Assembly (NCBI RefSeq): GCF_030388665.1
Contig: NZ_CP128846.1
Span: 6,832,501-6,896,500 of the forward strand
Source: Streptomyces flavofungini
Lineage (GTDB): Bacteria > Actinomycetota > Actinomycetes > Streptomycetales > Streptomycetaceae
Length of the DNA stretch: 64,000 bases
Reading direction: 5' to 3'
Within the stretch, counting starts at the first letter, position 1. Every line of letters starts with the position of its first letter. The position numbers were made by a program, and so were the translations under genes. Shown piece after piece: positions 28,924 to 38,342 of the stretch. The notes under the pieces are model-generated. The model was not told the origin of the DNA, ran no database searches, and worked only from the letters and a program-made list of their open reading frames with translations.

Positions 28924-28977
28924 CTACTATTGGGTATTTTTGGCCAGTTCAATGTTGGGTGTTCGACCGGATAGCGT
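28924..28977. promoter_or_regulatory. Overlapping divergent promoters
   Basis: Minus strand: TTGAAC (28947-28952), 17-bp spacer, TAGTAG (28924-28929), for the 75-aa gene. Plus strand: TTCAAT (28948-28953), 18-bp spacer, TAGCGT (28972-28977), for the kinase gene. The two -35 boxes overlap, so only one polymerase could bind at a time. Box assignments are by eye. Confidence 0.4.
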
Positions 28978-29017
28978 TAACCGTCAACCCCTCGCCTCGC
29001 CGCAGGAGCTCTCAGCC

Positions 29018-29992
29018 GTGCGAATCGCAGTCACCGGCTCCATCGCCACCGACCACCTCATGACCTTCCCCGGCCGTTTCGCCGACCAGCTGGTCGCCGA
29101 CCAGCTGCACACGGTCTCCCTCTCCTTTCTGGTCGATGCCCTAGACGTCCGCCGCGGCGGCGTCGCCGCGAACATCTGCTTCGGCATGGGCCAGCTCGGC
29201 ACCGGCCCCGTCCTCGTCGGCGCCGCCGGCGCCGACTTCGACGAGTACCGCGCCTGGCTCGACCGGCACGGGGTGGACACCGCCTCGGTCCGTATCTCCG
29301 AGACCTTGCACACCGCCCGCTTCGTGTGCACCACGGACGCCGACCACAACCAGATCGGCTCCTTCTACACCGGCGCGATGAGCGAGGCCCGCCTCATCGA
29401 GCTGAAGACGGTCGCCGACCGGGTCGGCGGCCTCGACCTGGTCCTGATCGGCGCCGACGACCCGGAGGCGATGCTCCGCCACACGGAGGAGTGCCGCACC
29501 CGCGGGATCCCGTTCGCCGCGGACTTCTCCCAGCAGATCGCCCGCATGACCGGCGACGACATCCGCACCCTCCTGGAGGGCGCGACGTACCTCTTCTCCA
29601 ACGAGTACGAGAAGGGGCTCATCGAGTCCAAGACCGGCTGGAGCAACGCCGAGATCCTGGCCAAGGTCGGCCACCGCGTCACCACCCTCGGCGCGAACGG
29701 CGTGCGCATCGAGGCCGTCGGCGAGGACCCGGTCGAGGTCGGCGTGCCCGAGGAGAAGGCCAAGGCCGACCCGACGGGCGTCGGCGACGCCTTCCGCGCC
29801 GGATTCCTCTCCGGCCTGGCCTGGGGCGTCTCGCACGAGCGCGCCGCCCAGGTCGGCTGCATGCTCGCCACCCTGGTGATCGAGACCACCGGCACCCAGG
29901 AGTACGAGCTGCAGCGCGTCGCGTTCATGGAGCGCTTCACCAAGCAGTACGGCGACGAGGCCGCGGCCGAGGTCAAGGTCCACCTGCCGTGA
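29018..29992 (+). CDS. PfkB-family carbohydrate/nucleoside kinase
   Basis: 324 aa ribokinase-type kinase. N terminus VRIAVTGSIATDHL, substrate loop RRGGVAANICFGMGQLG (GG motif, about 40-50), and C-terminal catalytic motif DPTGVGDAFRAGFL with the base Asp (about 255). The sequence is close to adenosine kinase-like members of actinobacteria, but the substrate is not settled. Start GTG at 29018 with AGGAG 9 nt upstream; a longer frame from 28577 covers the 75-aa gene and promoter and is rejected. Confidence 0.92.
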   Translation: MRIAVTGSIATDHLMTFPGRFADQLVADQLHTVSLSFLVDALDVRRGGVAANICFGMGQLGTGPVLVGAAGADFDEYRAWLDRHGVDTASVRISETLHTARFVCTTDADHNQIGSFYTGAMSEARLIELKTVADRVGGLDLVLIGADDPEAMLRHTEECRTRGIPFAADFSQQIARMTGDDIRTLLEGATYLFSNEYEKGLIESKTGWSNAEILAKVGHRVTTLGANGVRIEAVGEDPVEVGVPEEKAKADPTGVGDAFRAGFLSGLAWGVSHERAAQVGCMLATLVIETTGTQEYELQRVAFMERFTKQYGDEAAAEVKVHLP

Positions 29993-29997
29993 CGGCC

Positions 29998-30033
29998 GCC
30001 GGGTGCGGGCACCGACCGGAGCCCGCACCCGGC
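29998..30033. terminator. Bidirectional terminator
   Basis: A 13-bp perfect stem GCCGGGTGCGGGC / GCCCGCACCCGGC with a 10-nt loop, between the convergent PfkB kinase and cysteine desulfurase-TusA genes. Confidence 0.8.
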
Positions 30034-30043
30034 ACCCGCCCGG

Positions 30044-31423
30044 CTACACCAGCCGCCGCACCTCGTAGGCCACCCCGTCCGCCCGCTCCCGGGCCCCGAC
30101 GTACTCCTGCCGCTGCGTCCAGCACCACGCCGGGATGTCCACGGCCGCGACCTCGTCGTCCGAGAGGACGGTGACCGTGCCGCCGACCCGGACCCGGGGC
30201 AGCGCCTTCGCCAGCTCGATCACGGGCAGCGGGCAGCGCTCGCCCAGGGCGTCGACGGTCAGCTCGTCCAGGGTGCCCGCCGCGGCCGTGCCGACCGGCG
30301 CGCCCAGCTTCTCGCGCACCCCGGCCACGGCGCCGGGCAGCACGTCGAGGAAGCGCTCGACCTCGGCGGCCTCGGTGCCCGGCGGCAGCGACACCCTCAC
30401 ATTGCCCTCGCTCACCACCCCCATCGCCGTGAGCACATGGCTCGGCGTCAGCGTGCTGCTCGTACAGGACGAACCGGACGACACCGAGAAGCCCGCCCGG
30501 TCCAGCTCGTGCAGCAGGGTCTCCCCGTCGACATAGAGACAGGAGAAGGTGACGAGGTGGGGCAGCCGCCGCACCGGATCGCCGACGACCTCCACGTCCG
30601 GCACCAGCTCGGGCACCCGCGCCCGGATCCGCTCCGTCAACTCCCGCAGCCGCGCCGCCTGCGCCACCGCCTCGGCCCGCGCCGCCCGCAGCGCCGCCGC
30701 GGCCGCCACGATCGCCGGAATGTTCTCGAAGCCGGGGGAGCGCCCCGACTCCCGCTCGTCCACCGGCCCCCGCGGCGCGAACCGCACCCCCTTGCGCACC
30801 ACGAGGAGACCGACCCCGGCGGGCCCGCCCCACTTGTGGGAACTGGCGGCGAGCAGCGACCAGTCGCCGTCCACCGCACCCCAGGGCAGGGACTGCGCCG
30901 CGTCCACGAGCAGCGGCACCCCGGCCGCACGGCAGACGTCGGCGACCTCGGCCACCGGCTGCTCGGTGCCGACCTCGTGGTTGGCGGACTGCAGACACGC
31001 GAGGGCCGTGTCCTCGCGCAGCGCGTCCGCGTACGCCGCCGCCGTCACCGCGCCCGCCCGGTCCACGCCGACCTCGGTCACCGCGCCGCCCGCCGCCTCG
31101 TGCGCCGCGGCCGAATGGAGTACGGCCGAATGTTCGACCGCGGACACCGCCAGATGCCGCCCCACCCGCCGCCGTCCGGCGAGGGCGCCCGCGATGCCGT
31201 CGTGCAGGGCCCGCGTCCCCGATGGAGTGAACACCAGCTCGTCCGGCCTGCACCCCACGGCCTCGGCGGCGGCCTCCCGCGCCGCGTCGAGCAGCATCCG
31301 GGCCCGCCGCCCCTCCCGGTACAGCCGCGCCGGATCGGCCCACCCCTCGTCGAGAGAGGCCATCAGCGCCTGCCGGGCCACGGGATGAAGGGGTGCGGCG
31401 GAGGCGGCATCGAAGTAGGACAC
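30044..31423 (-). CDS. Cysteine desulfurase-TusA fusion
   Basis: 459 aa. Residues 1-370 are a class V PLP enzyme of NifS type: MSYFDAASAAPLHP, SAVEHSAV, PLP lysine in ASSHKWGGPAGVG (about 205) and the sulfur-accepting Cys in SSGSSCTSS (about 320). Residues 385-459 are a TusA-like domain with the conserved GERCPLPVIELAKAL cysteine. The fusion suggests that persulfide sulfur passes directly to the TusA domain for tRNA thiolation or cofactor synthesis (inference). Start ATG at 31423. It is divergent from ctaC. Confidence 0.93.
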   Translation of the reverse strand: MSYFDAASAAPLHPVARQALMASLDEGWADPARLYREGRRARMLLDAAREAAAEAVGCRPDELVFTPSGTRALHDGIAGALAGRRRVGRHLAVSAVEHSAVLHSAAAHEAAGGAVTEVGVDRAGAVTAAAYADALREDTALACLQSANHEVGTEQPVAEVADVCRAAGVPLLVDAAQSLPWGAVDGDWSLLAASSHKWGGPAGVGLLVVRKGVRFAPRGPVDERESGRSPGFENIPAIVAAAAALRAARAEAVAQAARLRELTERIRARVPELVPDVEVVGDPVRRLPHLVTFSCLYVDGETLLHELDRAGFSVSSGSSCTSSTLTPSHVLTAMGVVSEGNVRVSLPPGTEAAEVERFLDVLPGAVAGVREKLGAPVGTAAAGTLDELTVDALGERCPLPVIELAKALPRVRVGGTVTVLSDDEVAAVDIPAWCWTQRQEYVGARERADGVAYEVRRLV

Positions 31424-31754
31424 ACCGCAAAACTAACGTTCGGGCCGGTGGCCCGTGCCCAAGGGGCGCGGGGAACCGCGCGACCAGCCACAGCGCACCC
31501 GCAGCCGCCGGACCCCGGTGGAACCGACCTGGAAGGCGCCCCAACCCTCCGTCAGATACCGGCCGACGGAGGGGCATCCCACCTCTTCAGGGTGACCCGC
31601 GGCGCGTTAGGCACCCTCCCCGCGCGACCCCAAATAGCGTCCAGTAGGGTTTGGTCCGCATAAACATCCAAACCCCTGCCCGACGCAGGGCGGCGACCGA
31701 CCACCGAGAAGGCCGCAGCCAACAGCGCGGGCGAGACTCTCGGGAAGGCGCTAC
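31424..31754. other. Intergenic region upstream of ctaC
   Basis: 331 bp without a gene, carrying the divergent promoters of the desulfurase gene and the cta operon. It contains a copy of a dispersed Streptomyces repeat (31463-31490). A TAGGGT box at 31643-31648, about 110 bp before the ctaC start, is a possible -10; no matching -35 is clear. Confidence 0.45.
31463..31490 (+). repeat. Dispersed repeat, copy 1 (GGGGCGCGGGGAAC family)
   Basis: GGGGCGCGGGGAACCGCGCG followed by ACCAGCCA. It matches, with one change, the repeat downstream of trpD (42279-42306), a sequence family common in Streptomyces intergenic DNA. Confidence 0.75.
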
Positions 31755-32717
31755 GTGAGTCCCAACGGCTCCGACCGCTCGCCGCGGCGCCCGATGCGGC
31801 GGAAGCTGCTGCAGGCATTGACTGCGGGCCTGGTCCTGGTAACCGCCACCGGTTGCACATACAAGGACTTTCCCCGCCTTGGTATGCCGACCCCGGTCAC
31901 GGAGGAGGCTCCGCGGATCCTCTCCCTCTGGCAGGGCTCGTGGGCGGCTGCGCTCGCCACGGGCGTCCTGGTCTGGGGCCTGATCCTGTGGAGCATCATC
32001 TTCCACCGGCGCAGCCGCACCAAGGTGGAGGTCCCTCCGCAGACGCGTTACAACATGCCCATCGAGGCGCTGTACACGGTGGTCCCGCTCATCATCGTCT
32101 CGGTGCTCTTCTACTTCACGGCACGCGATGAGTCCAAGCTCCTGAAGCTCGACGACAAGCCCGCCCACACCATCAACGTGGTCGGCTTCCAGTGGAGCTG
32201 GGGCTTCAACTACATCGAGAACGTGAAGGGCTCCAACAAGGACAACGCCAGGACCGCCAAGGAACTGGACGCCATTCCGGACCGGTTCCGCAAGGACTTC
32301 CCGGCCAATGCCGGCGGCGTCTACCAGGTCGGTACGCCCGGCGAGCGGAACCCGCAGAACGGCAACCCCGGCCCGACCCTCTGGCTCCCCAAGGGCGAGA
32401 AGGTCCGCTTCGTACTGACTTCGCGTGACGTCATCCACTCCTTCTGGGTGGTTCCGTTCCTGATGAAGCAGGACGTCATCCCGGGTCACACCAACGCCTT
32501 CGAGGTCACTCCGAACAAGGAGGGCACCTTCATGGGCAAGTGCGCCGAGCTCTGCGGCGTCGACCACTCCCGGATGCTCTTCAACGTCAAGGTCGTCTCT
32601 CCCGAGCGCTACCAGAAGCACCTCGAGGACCTCGCGAAGAAGAACCAGACCGGTTACATCCCGGCCGGCATCGAGCAGACGGGCCACGAGAAGAACCGGG
32701 AGACGAACAACCTGTGA
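31755..32717 (+). CDS. ctaC: Cytochrome c oxidase subunit II
   Basis: 320 aa. Lipoprotein signal with TATGC lipobox (Cys about 35), two transmembrane helices (about 55-85 and 96-118), then the cupredoxin domain. The CuA site is intact: His in DVIHSFWVV and [12 protein letters not shown] (C-x3-C-x3-H-x2-M). It accepts electrons from the tethered cytochrome c of the bcc complex. Start GTG at 31755 with GGGAAGG upstream. Its stop overlaps the ctaD start (GTGA). Confidence 0.96.
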   Translation: MSPNGSDRSPRRPMRRKLLQALTAGLVLVTATGCTYKDFPRLGMPTPVTEEAPRILSLWQGSWAAALATGVLVWGLILWSIIFHRRSRTKVEVPPQTRYNMPIEALYTVVPLIIVSVLFYFTARDESKLLKLDDKPAHTINVVGFQWSWGFNYIENVKGSNKDNARTAKELDAIPDRFRKDFPANAGGVYQVGTPGERNPQNGNPGPTLWLPKGEKVRFVLTSRDVIHSFWVVPFLMKQDVIPGHTNAFEVTPNKEGTFMGKCAELCGVDHSRMLFNVKVVSPERYQKHLEDLAKKNQTGYIPAGIEQTGHEKNRETNNL

Positions 32718-34450
32718 GCATCCTCAACGAACCCCAGGGTGCCGCGGCAGCAGCCGACTCGTACGAGGACGAGCTGCCGGTCAGGCGCAAGCAGCCGGGA
32801 AACGTCGTCATCAAGTGGCTGACCACCACTGACCACAAGACGATCGGCACGCTCTATCTGGTCACGTCGTTCGCGTTCTTCTGCATCGGCGGCGTCATGG
32901 CGCTCTTCATGCGCGCCGAGCTCGCCCGCCCGGGTACGCAGATCATGTCGAACGAGCAGTTCAACCAGGCGTTCACGATGCACGGCACGATCATGCTGCT
33001 GATGTTCGCGACGCCGCTGTTCGCGGGCTTCGCGAACTGGATCATGCCGCTCCAGATCGGCGCTCCCGACGTGGCCTTCCCGCGTCTGAACATGTTCGCC
33101 TACTGGCTGTACCTGTTCGGCTCGCTGATCGCCGTCGGCGGCTTCCTCACCCCGAACGGCGCCGCGGACTTCGGTTGGTTCGCCTACTCGCCGCTCTCGG
33201 ACGCGGTCCGGTCGCCCGGCATCGGCGCCGACATGTGGATCATGGGTCTGGCCTTCTCCGGCTTCGGCACGATCCTCGGCTCGGTCAACTTCATCACCAC
33301 CATCATCTGCATGCGCGCCCCCGGCATGACGATGTTCCGCATGCCGATCTTCGTGTGGAACGTGCTGCTCACCGCCGTGCTCGTGCTGCTCGCGTTCCCG
33401 GTGCTGGCCGCCGCGCTGTTCGCCCTGGAGGCGGACCGCAAATTCGGTGCCCATATCTTCGACGCGGCCAATGGCGGGGCCTTGCTGTGGCAACACCTCT
33501 TCTGGTTCTTCGGCCATCCAGAGGTGTACATCATCGCGCTGCCATTCTTCGGAATCATTTCCGAAGTCATCCCGGTCTTCTCCCGCAAGCCGATGTTCGG
33601 CTACATGGGTCTCATCGGCGCGACCATCGCCATCGCCGGTCTTTCGGTGACGGTGTGGGCGCACCACATGTACGTCACGGGCGGCGTACTCCTACCGTTC
33701 TTCTCCTTCATGACGTTCCTGATCGCCGTGCCAACAGGCGTGAAGTTCTTCAACTGGATCGGAACGATGTGGAAGGGGTCCCTGTCCTTCGAGACCCCGA
33801 TGCTCTGGGCGATCGGCTTCCTGATCACCTTCACCTTCGGTGGTCTGACGGGCGTCATCCTGGCCTCGCCGCCGATGGACTTCCACGTGTCGGACTCGTA
33901 CTTCGTGGTCGCGCACTTCCACTACGTCGTCTTCGGCACCGTGGTGTTCGCGATGTTCGCCGGCTTCCACTTCTGGTGGCCCAAGTTCACCGGCAAGATG
34001 CTGGACGAGCGGCTCGGCAAGATCACGTTCTGGACGCTGTTCATCGGCTTCCACGGCACGTTCCTCGTCCAGCACTGGCTGGGCGCGGAGGGCATGCCGC
34101 GCCGGTACGCGGACTACCTGGACGCCGACGGCTTCACCGCCCTGAACACGATCTCGACGATCGCCTCGTTCCTGCTCGGCCTGTCGATCCTGCCGTTCTT
34201 CTACAACATCTGGAAGACCGCCAAGTACGGCAAGAAGATCGAGGTCGACGACCCGTGGGGCTACGGCCGTTCGCTGGAGTGGGCGACGTCCTGCCCGCCG
34301 CCACGGCACAACTTCCTCACCCTGCCGCGTATTCGTAGCGAATCCCCGGCGTTCGACCTGCACCACCCGGAGATCGCCGCTCTCGACCAGCTCGAGAACG
34401 CCGGTCACGGCGAGAAGGCTCTCGCCGGCGGCAAGGAGGCCGGCAAGTGA
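32714..34450 (+). CDS. ctaD: Cytochrome c oxidase subunit I
   Basis: 578 aa, 12 membrane helices, catalytic subunit of the aa3 oxidase. Haem and CuB ligands visible: FTMHGTIM (haem a His), HPEVYI with the His-Tyr pair, WAHHMYVTG (two CuB His) and HFHYVV (haem His pair). Start GTG at 32714, overlapping the ctaC stop; the frame runs further upstream inside ctaC but is not used. Its stop overlaps the ctaF start. Confidence 0.97.
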   Translation: MSILNEPQGAAAAADSYEDELPVRRKQPGNVVIKWLTTTDHKTIGTLYLVTSFAFFCIGGVMALFMRAELARPGTQIMSNEQFNQAFTMHGTIMLLMFATPLFAGFANWIMPLQIGAPDVAFPRLNMFAYWLYLFGSLIAVGGFLTPNGAADFGWFAYSPLSDAVRSPGIGADMWIMGLAFSGFGTILGSVNFITTIICMRAPGMTMFRMPIFVWNVLLTAVLVLLAFPVLAAALFALEADRKFGAHIFDAANGGALLWQHLFWFFGHPEVYIIALPFFGIISEVIPVFSRKPMFGYMGLIGATIAIAGLSVTVWAHHMYVTGGVLLPFFSFMTFLIAVPTGVKFFNWIGTMWKGSLSFETPMLWAIGFLITFTFGGLTGVILASPPMDFHVSDSYFVVAHFHYVVFGTVVFAMFAGFHFWWPKFTGKMLDERLGKITFWTLFIGFHGTFLVQHWLGAEGMPRRYADYLDADGFTALNTISTIASFLLGLSILPFFYNIWKTAKYGKKIEVDDPWGYGRSLEWATSCPPPRHNFLTLPRIRSESPAFDLHHPEIAALDQLENAGHGEKALAGGKEAGK

Positions 34451-34845
34451 AGATCCAGGGCAAGATGTTCATCTGGCTGAGCGTCTTCGTACTGGCCATG
34501 GCGATCGTCTATGGCTGGTGGTCGAAGGAGCCCGCCGGTACCACCGCGCTCTTCCTGGCCTTCGGCCTGTGCATCATGATCGGCTACTACCTGGCCTTCA
34601 CGGCCCGGCGTGTCGACGCCTCCGCACAGGACAACACCGAGGCCGACGTCGCCGACGAGGCCGGCGAAGTGGGCTTCTTCAGCCCGCACAGCTGGCAGCC
34701 GCTCTCCCTGGCCGTCGGTGGCGCGCTCGCCTTCATGGGCGTCGTCTTCGGCTGGTGGCTGCTGTACTTCTCCGCTCCGCTGCTCCTCATCGGACTGTGG
34801 GGCTGGGTCTTCGAGTACTACCGCGGCGAGAACCAGAACCAGTAG
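34447..34845 (+). CDS. ctaF: Cytochrome c oxidase subunit IV, actinobacterial
   Basis: 132 aa, four membrane helices (about 7-22, 30-50, 82-105, 106-122), the small actinobacterial aa3 subunit. Start GTG at 34447 overlaps the ctaD stop. It ends the ctaC-D-F operon before a strong terminator. It has [20 protein letters not shown] at the N terminus, typical of the family. Confidence 0.93.
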   Translation: MKIQGKMFIWLSVFVLAMAIVYGWWSKEPAGTTALFLAFGLCIMIGYYLAFTARRVDASAQDNTEADVADEAGEVGFFSPHSWQPLSLAVGGALAFMGVVFGWWLLYFSAPLLLIGLWGWVFEYYRGENQNQ

Positions 34846-34864
34846 CTCGCCCGCACCAGCGGTC

Positions 34865-34908
34865 CCGAGGGGCCCGGACACTCCGTCAGGAGCGTCCGGG
34901 CCCCTCGG
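34865..34908 (+). terminator. ctaCDF operon terminator
   Basis: A 15-bp perfect stem CCGAGGGGCCCGGAC / GTCCGGGCCCCTCGG with a 14-nt loop, 20 bp after the ctaF stop. It is followed by short repeats of GTTCGGCC. Confidence 0.85.
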
Positions 34909-34991
34909 CCGTTCGGCCGTTCGGCCTTTCGGGGGAACTCGTACGGGTCACTCGGCGCGCCGGTCCTGACGAATCTTCATAGCGTGTGCTC

Positions 34992-36239
34992 ATGAGACAC
35001 TCACCGCGAATCCGCACGGTACTGAGCTGCACGATGCTGGTGGTCGCCCTCGGTGCGGGGGCCACGGCCTGCGGCAGCGACGGCCATCCGCTCTCGGCCA
35101 AGCCGTACGACGCGGCGAGCCAGATCGCCTTCAACGGCCCCGCGGGCAGCCAGAAGGCGGACCCCGACAAGCCGCTCGAAATCACCGCGGAGGGCGACGA
35201 GGGCCGCATCACCGACGTCACGGCCACCGACGCCATGGGCCGGTACGTGGCGGGCGAGCTCACCGCCGACGGCTCCCGGTGGCACAGCACGGCCCCCCTC
35301 GCGGCGGGCGCGGACTACACGGTGCGGGTCAGCACCGAGGACGACGAGGGCTCACCGGGCCGCAAGGTCCTGAACTTCGCCACCGACAAGGCCGCCAAGA
35401 AGAAGCAGCTGAAGGTCACCCTCGGCCCCGCGGCGGGCAAGTACGGCGTCGGCCAGCCCGTCACGGCCAAGCTCAGCGCCAAGGTCAAGGGCAAGGAGGC
35501 GAGGGCCGTCGTCGAACGCGCCCTGAAGGTCCGCTCGCGGCCCGCCACGGACGGCGCCTGGCACTGGGTGGACAGCCGGACGCTGCACTACCGCCCCAAG
35601 GACTACTGGCCCGCCAACGCCACCGTCGACGTCCGCAGCAACCTCGAGGGCATCAAGGTCACCGACAAGCTCTGGGGCGCAGAGACCAAGCCGCTGCGCT
35701 TCACCACCGGCGACAAGATCGTGGCGGTGACCGACGCCGGCTCGCACTGGATGACCGTCTACCGCAACGGCGAGGAAATCAACTCCATGCCGGTCACCAC
35801 CGGCAAGCCCGGCTACGCCACCCGCAACGGCATCAAGGTGGTCCTGGGCAAGGAGTACGCGGTCCGCATGACCAGCGCCAGCATCGGCGCCTCGGACTTC
35901 TACGACAAGATGGTCTACTACGCGACCAGGGTCACCGACAGCGGCGAGTACGTGCACGCCGCCCCCTGGTCGGTGGGCTCCCAGGGCTACGCCAACACCA
36001 GCCACGGCTGCACCGGCATGAGCACCGGCAACGCCGCGTGGTTCTACGAGACCGTCCGTCAGGGTGACATCGTGAAGGTCGTCAACAGCAACGGCGCCGA
36101 CATGGACCCGTTCGGGAACGGATTCGGCGACTGGAACGTGAGCTGGAAGAAGTGGGTCGAGGGCAGTGCCCTCCTCGGCGGCGCCAAGGAGGGCTCCGAG
36201 CCCGCGGACGCGGCGAGACTGCGTCCCCAGTCGGTCTGA
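34992..36239 (+). CDS. L,D-transpeptidase with Ig-like domains, lipoprotein
   Basis: About 415 aa. Lipobox ATACG near residue 30 anchors it outside. Two Ig-like domains (about 50-250) precede the YkuD catalytic domain, whose motif VGSQGYANTSHGCTGMSTG contains the nucleophilic Cys. It forms 3-3 peptidoglycan cross-links. I prefer the ATG at 34992 over the GTG two codons upstream; neither has a clear RBS. It lies between the two halves of the respiratory cluster and is convergent with the receiver-like gene (6-bp gap). Confidence 0.93.
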   Translation: MRHSPRIRTVLSCTMLVVALGAGATACGSDGHPLSAKPYDAASQIAFNGPAGSQKADPDKPLEITAEGDEGRITDVTATDAMGRYVAGELTADGSRWHSTAPLAAGADYTVRVSTEDDEGSPGRKVLNFATDKAAKKKQLKVTLGPAAGKYGVGQPVTAKLSAKVKGKEARAVVERALKVRSRPATDGAWHWVDSRTLHYRPKDYWPANATVDVRSNLEGIKVTDKLWGAETKPLRFTTGDKIVAVTDAGSHWMTVYRNGEEINSMPVTTGKPGYATRNGIKVVLGKEYAVRMTSASIGASDFYDKMVYYATRVTDSGEYVHAAPWSVGSQGYANTSHGCTGMSTGNAAWFYETVRQGDIVKVVNSNGADMDPFGNGFGDWNVSWKKWVEGSALLGGAKEGSEPADAARLRPQSV

Positions 36240-36245
36240 GCCCCG

Positions 36246-36647
36246 TCAGGCGCTCAGGGCCGCCCTGTCACGCAGCAGGGCGGCCAGTGAGGACGCGAAC
36301 TCCACCGGGTCGACCGGCAGGGTCACCGCGGCCTCCGCGCGGCTCCAGGTGGCCAGCCAGGCGTCCTGCGGGCGCCCGATGAGCAGCAGCACCGGCGGGG
36401 CCTGGAAGATCTCGTCCTTGATCTGCCTGCACACGCCCATGCCGCCCGCGGGCACGGCCTCGCCGTCAAGGACGCAGGCGTCGATCCCGCCCCGTTCGAG
36501 TTCGGTGAGGACCGCGGGCAGGGTCGCGCACTCGATGAAGCGGACTTCTGGGACATCGCTGGCCGGCCGGCGTCCGGTGGCCAGGCGGACCTGCTCACGG
36601 GTGTTCGCGTTGTCGCTGTAGACCAGCACCGTGGCGGTCGGCTGCAT
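36246..36647 (-). CDS. Stand-alone degenerate receiver-like protein
   Basis: 133 aa, response-regulator receiver fold without an output domain: VLVYSDNANTREQVR (acidic site), ACVLDGEAV (equivalent of the phospho-Asp), and VLLLIGRPQDAWLA. The conserved Lys before the last helix is replaced (VTLPVDPVEF), so phosphorylation signalling is likely altered. It sits inside the oxidase/bc cluster on the opposite strand, divergent from ctaE. Role unknown. Confidence 0.8.
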   Translation of the reverse strand: MQPTATVLVYSDNANTREQVRLATGRRPASDVPEVRFIECATLPAVLTELERGGIDACVLDGEAVPAGGMGVCRQIKDEIFQAPPVLLLIGRPQDAWLATWSRAEAAVTLPVDPVEFASSLAALLRDRAALSA

Positions 36648-36801
36648 GGTTCCTCCGCTTGGTCGAGGGCATCTCGCGCGGATGCTACTCCTCCCGACAC
36701 CCCGTCAACAGCGCTTCGGACACCGCTCCGATGGGCCATCCGGGCAGGACACACCCCACAGACACTCCGAACGGCACCCCCCGGGGTGAGGGCGGGATAA
36801 G

Positions 36802-36822
36802 CGACCGACATAATGTCGGTCG
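36802..36822. promoter_or_regulatory. Perfect 21-bp palindrome over the ctaE start codon
   Basis: Arms CGACCGACAT and ATGTCGGTCG flank a central A. The ATG of ctaE is at 36813-36815, inside the right arm. A CATAAT at 36809-36814 could be a -10 box. It may be a repressor site or an mRNA hairpin hiding the start. Confidence 0.55.
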
Positions 36823-37433
36823 TGGCGACAGCAACGACAGTAGATACCGGGCACGCGCACCCGCCGGTCAATCGACCGAACCTCACCAGCGTCGGAACCA
36901 TCATCTGGCTGAGTTCCGAGCTGATGTTCTTCGCGGCCCTCTTCGCGATGTACTTCACCCTGCGATCGGTTACGGGTCCCGATCACTGGAAGGAAATGGC
37001 GTCGAGCCTGAACTTCCCGTTCTCGGCGACGAACACCACGATCCTGGTGCTCTCCTCCCTCACCTGCCAGCTCGGCGTTTTCGCCGCCGAGCGCGGTGAT
37101 GTGAAGAAGCTCCGGATGTGGTTCATCGTCACCTTCATCATGGGTGCGATCTTCATCGGTGGTCAGGTCTTCGAGTACACGGAGCTGGTCAAGCACGAGG
37201 GCCTCTCGCTCTCGTCCGACCCGTACGGCTCGGTGTTCTACCTGACCACCGGCTTCCACGGACTGCATGTGACAGGCGGCCTGATCGCCTTCCTGCTGGT
37301 CCTCGGCCGCACCTACGCGGCCAGGAGGTTCACCCACGAGCAGGCGACCGCCGCCATCGTCGTGTCCTACTACTGGCACTTCGTCGATGTCGTCTGGATC
37401 GGCCTCTTCGCCACGATCTACATGATCAAGTAG
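36813..37433 (+). CDS. ctaE: Cytochrome c oxidase subunit III
   Basis: 206 aa, five membrane helices, typical of bacterial COX III without the first two helices. Conserved [20 protein letters not shown] and [10 protein letters not shown] (HxxHxxxG) are present. Start ATG at 36813; a GTG at 36822 in the same frame is possible. No good RBS, and the start lies in a palindrome. It begins the ctaE-qcrC-qcrA-qcrB operon. Confidence 0.95.
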   Translation: MSVVATATTVDTGHAHPPVNRPNLTSVGTIIWLSSELMFFAALFAMYFTLRSVTGPDHWKEMASSLNFPFSATNTTILVLSSLTCQLGVFAAERGDVKKLRMWFIVTFIMGAIFIGGQVFEYTELVKHEGLSLSSDPYGSVFYLTTGFHGLHVTGGLIAFLLVLGRTYAARRFTHEQATAAIVVSYYWHFVDVVWIGLFATIYMIK

Positions 37434-37532
37434 ACGGTAGCGGGGACCGCGGCGGCTCTCGGCCGGACGCACCCGACGTACCGACACATTCCAGAAGCAT
37501 CGACGCAGAAGATCCTGACACCGGGGTAATCC

Positions 37533-38342
37533 GTGAAAAAGCTCTCCGCACGACGACGCCATCCGCTGGCGGCGGTCGTCGTCCTACTCCTCGCGCTGGC
37601 GGCCACCGGGGGGCTGTACGCCGCGTTCGCGCCGGCGGACAAGGCGCAGGCCGACGAAACCGCTCAGTCCCTCGCCATCGACGAGGGCAAGAAGCTCTAT
37701 GCCGTGGGCTGCTCCAGCTGCCACGGAACCGGCGGTCAGGGCACCTCCGACGGTCCGAGCCTGGTGGGCGTGGGCGCCGCCGCTGTCGACTTCCAGGTCG
37801 GCACCGGTCGGATGCCGCTCCAGCAGCAGGGCGCCCAGGCGCCCAAGAAGAAGGTCATCTACAGCCAGGCGGAGATCGACCAGCTCGCCGCGTACATCGC
37901 CTCGCTCGGCGCGGGACCCAACATCCCCACCGAGAAGCAGGTCAGTCCCGAGGGCGCCGACATCGCCAAGGGCGGCGAACTGTTCCGCACCAACTGCGCC
38001 CAGTGCCACAACTTCACCGGTGAAGGCGGCGCGCTGACACACGGCAAGTTCGCTCCGAGCCTGGAGGGCGTCAGCCCCAAGCACATCTACGAGGCCATGC
38101 AGACGGGCCCGCAGAACATGCCGTCCTTCCCCGACACGACGATGCCGGAGAAGGCCAAGAAGGACATCATCGCGTACCTCGACGCGGTCAACGGTGAGAA
38201 GACCGAGAGCCCCGGCGGTCTCAAGCTGGGCGGTCTCGGACCGGTCAGCGAAGGCCTCTTCGCCTGGATCTTCGGCCTCGGCGCGCTGATCGCGGTCGCC
38301 GTGTGGGTCGCCGCCCGGACCGCAAAGGCCAAGAAGTCATGA
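37533..38342 (+). CDS. qcrC: Menaquinol-cytochrome c reductase dihaem cytochrome c subunit
   Basis: 269 aa. Membrane anchors at both ends (about 10-28 and 235-260). Two haem-binding motifs, CSSCH (about 65) and CAQCH (about 157), make it the built-in cytochrome c that passes electrons to the CuA of CtaC in the bcc-aa3 supercomplex. Start GTG at 37533. Its stop overlaps the qcrA start (ATGA). Confidence 0.96.
   Translation: MKKLSARRRHPLAAVVVLLLALAATGGLYAAFAPADKAQADETAQSLAIDEGKKLYAVGCSSCHGTGGQGTSDGPSLVGVGAAAVDFQVGTGRMPLQQQGAQAPKKKVIYSQAEIDQLAAYIASLGAGPNIPTEKQVSPEGADIAKGGELFRTNCAQCHNFTGEGGALTHGKFAPSLEGVSPKHIYEAMQTGPQNMPSFPDTTMPEKAKKDIIAYLDAVNGEKTESPGGLKLGGLGPVSEGLFAWIFGLGALIAVAVWVAARTAKAKKS

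Noticed and set aside
28577..29017. N-terminal extension of the PfkB kinase
   Set aside because: The extension covers the opposite-strand 75-aa gene and promoter, and the GTG at 29018 has a good RBS and starts the conserved domain.
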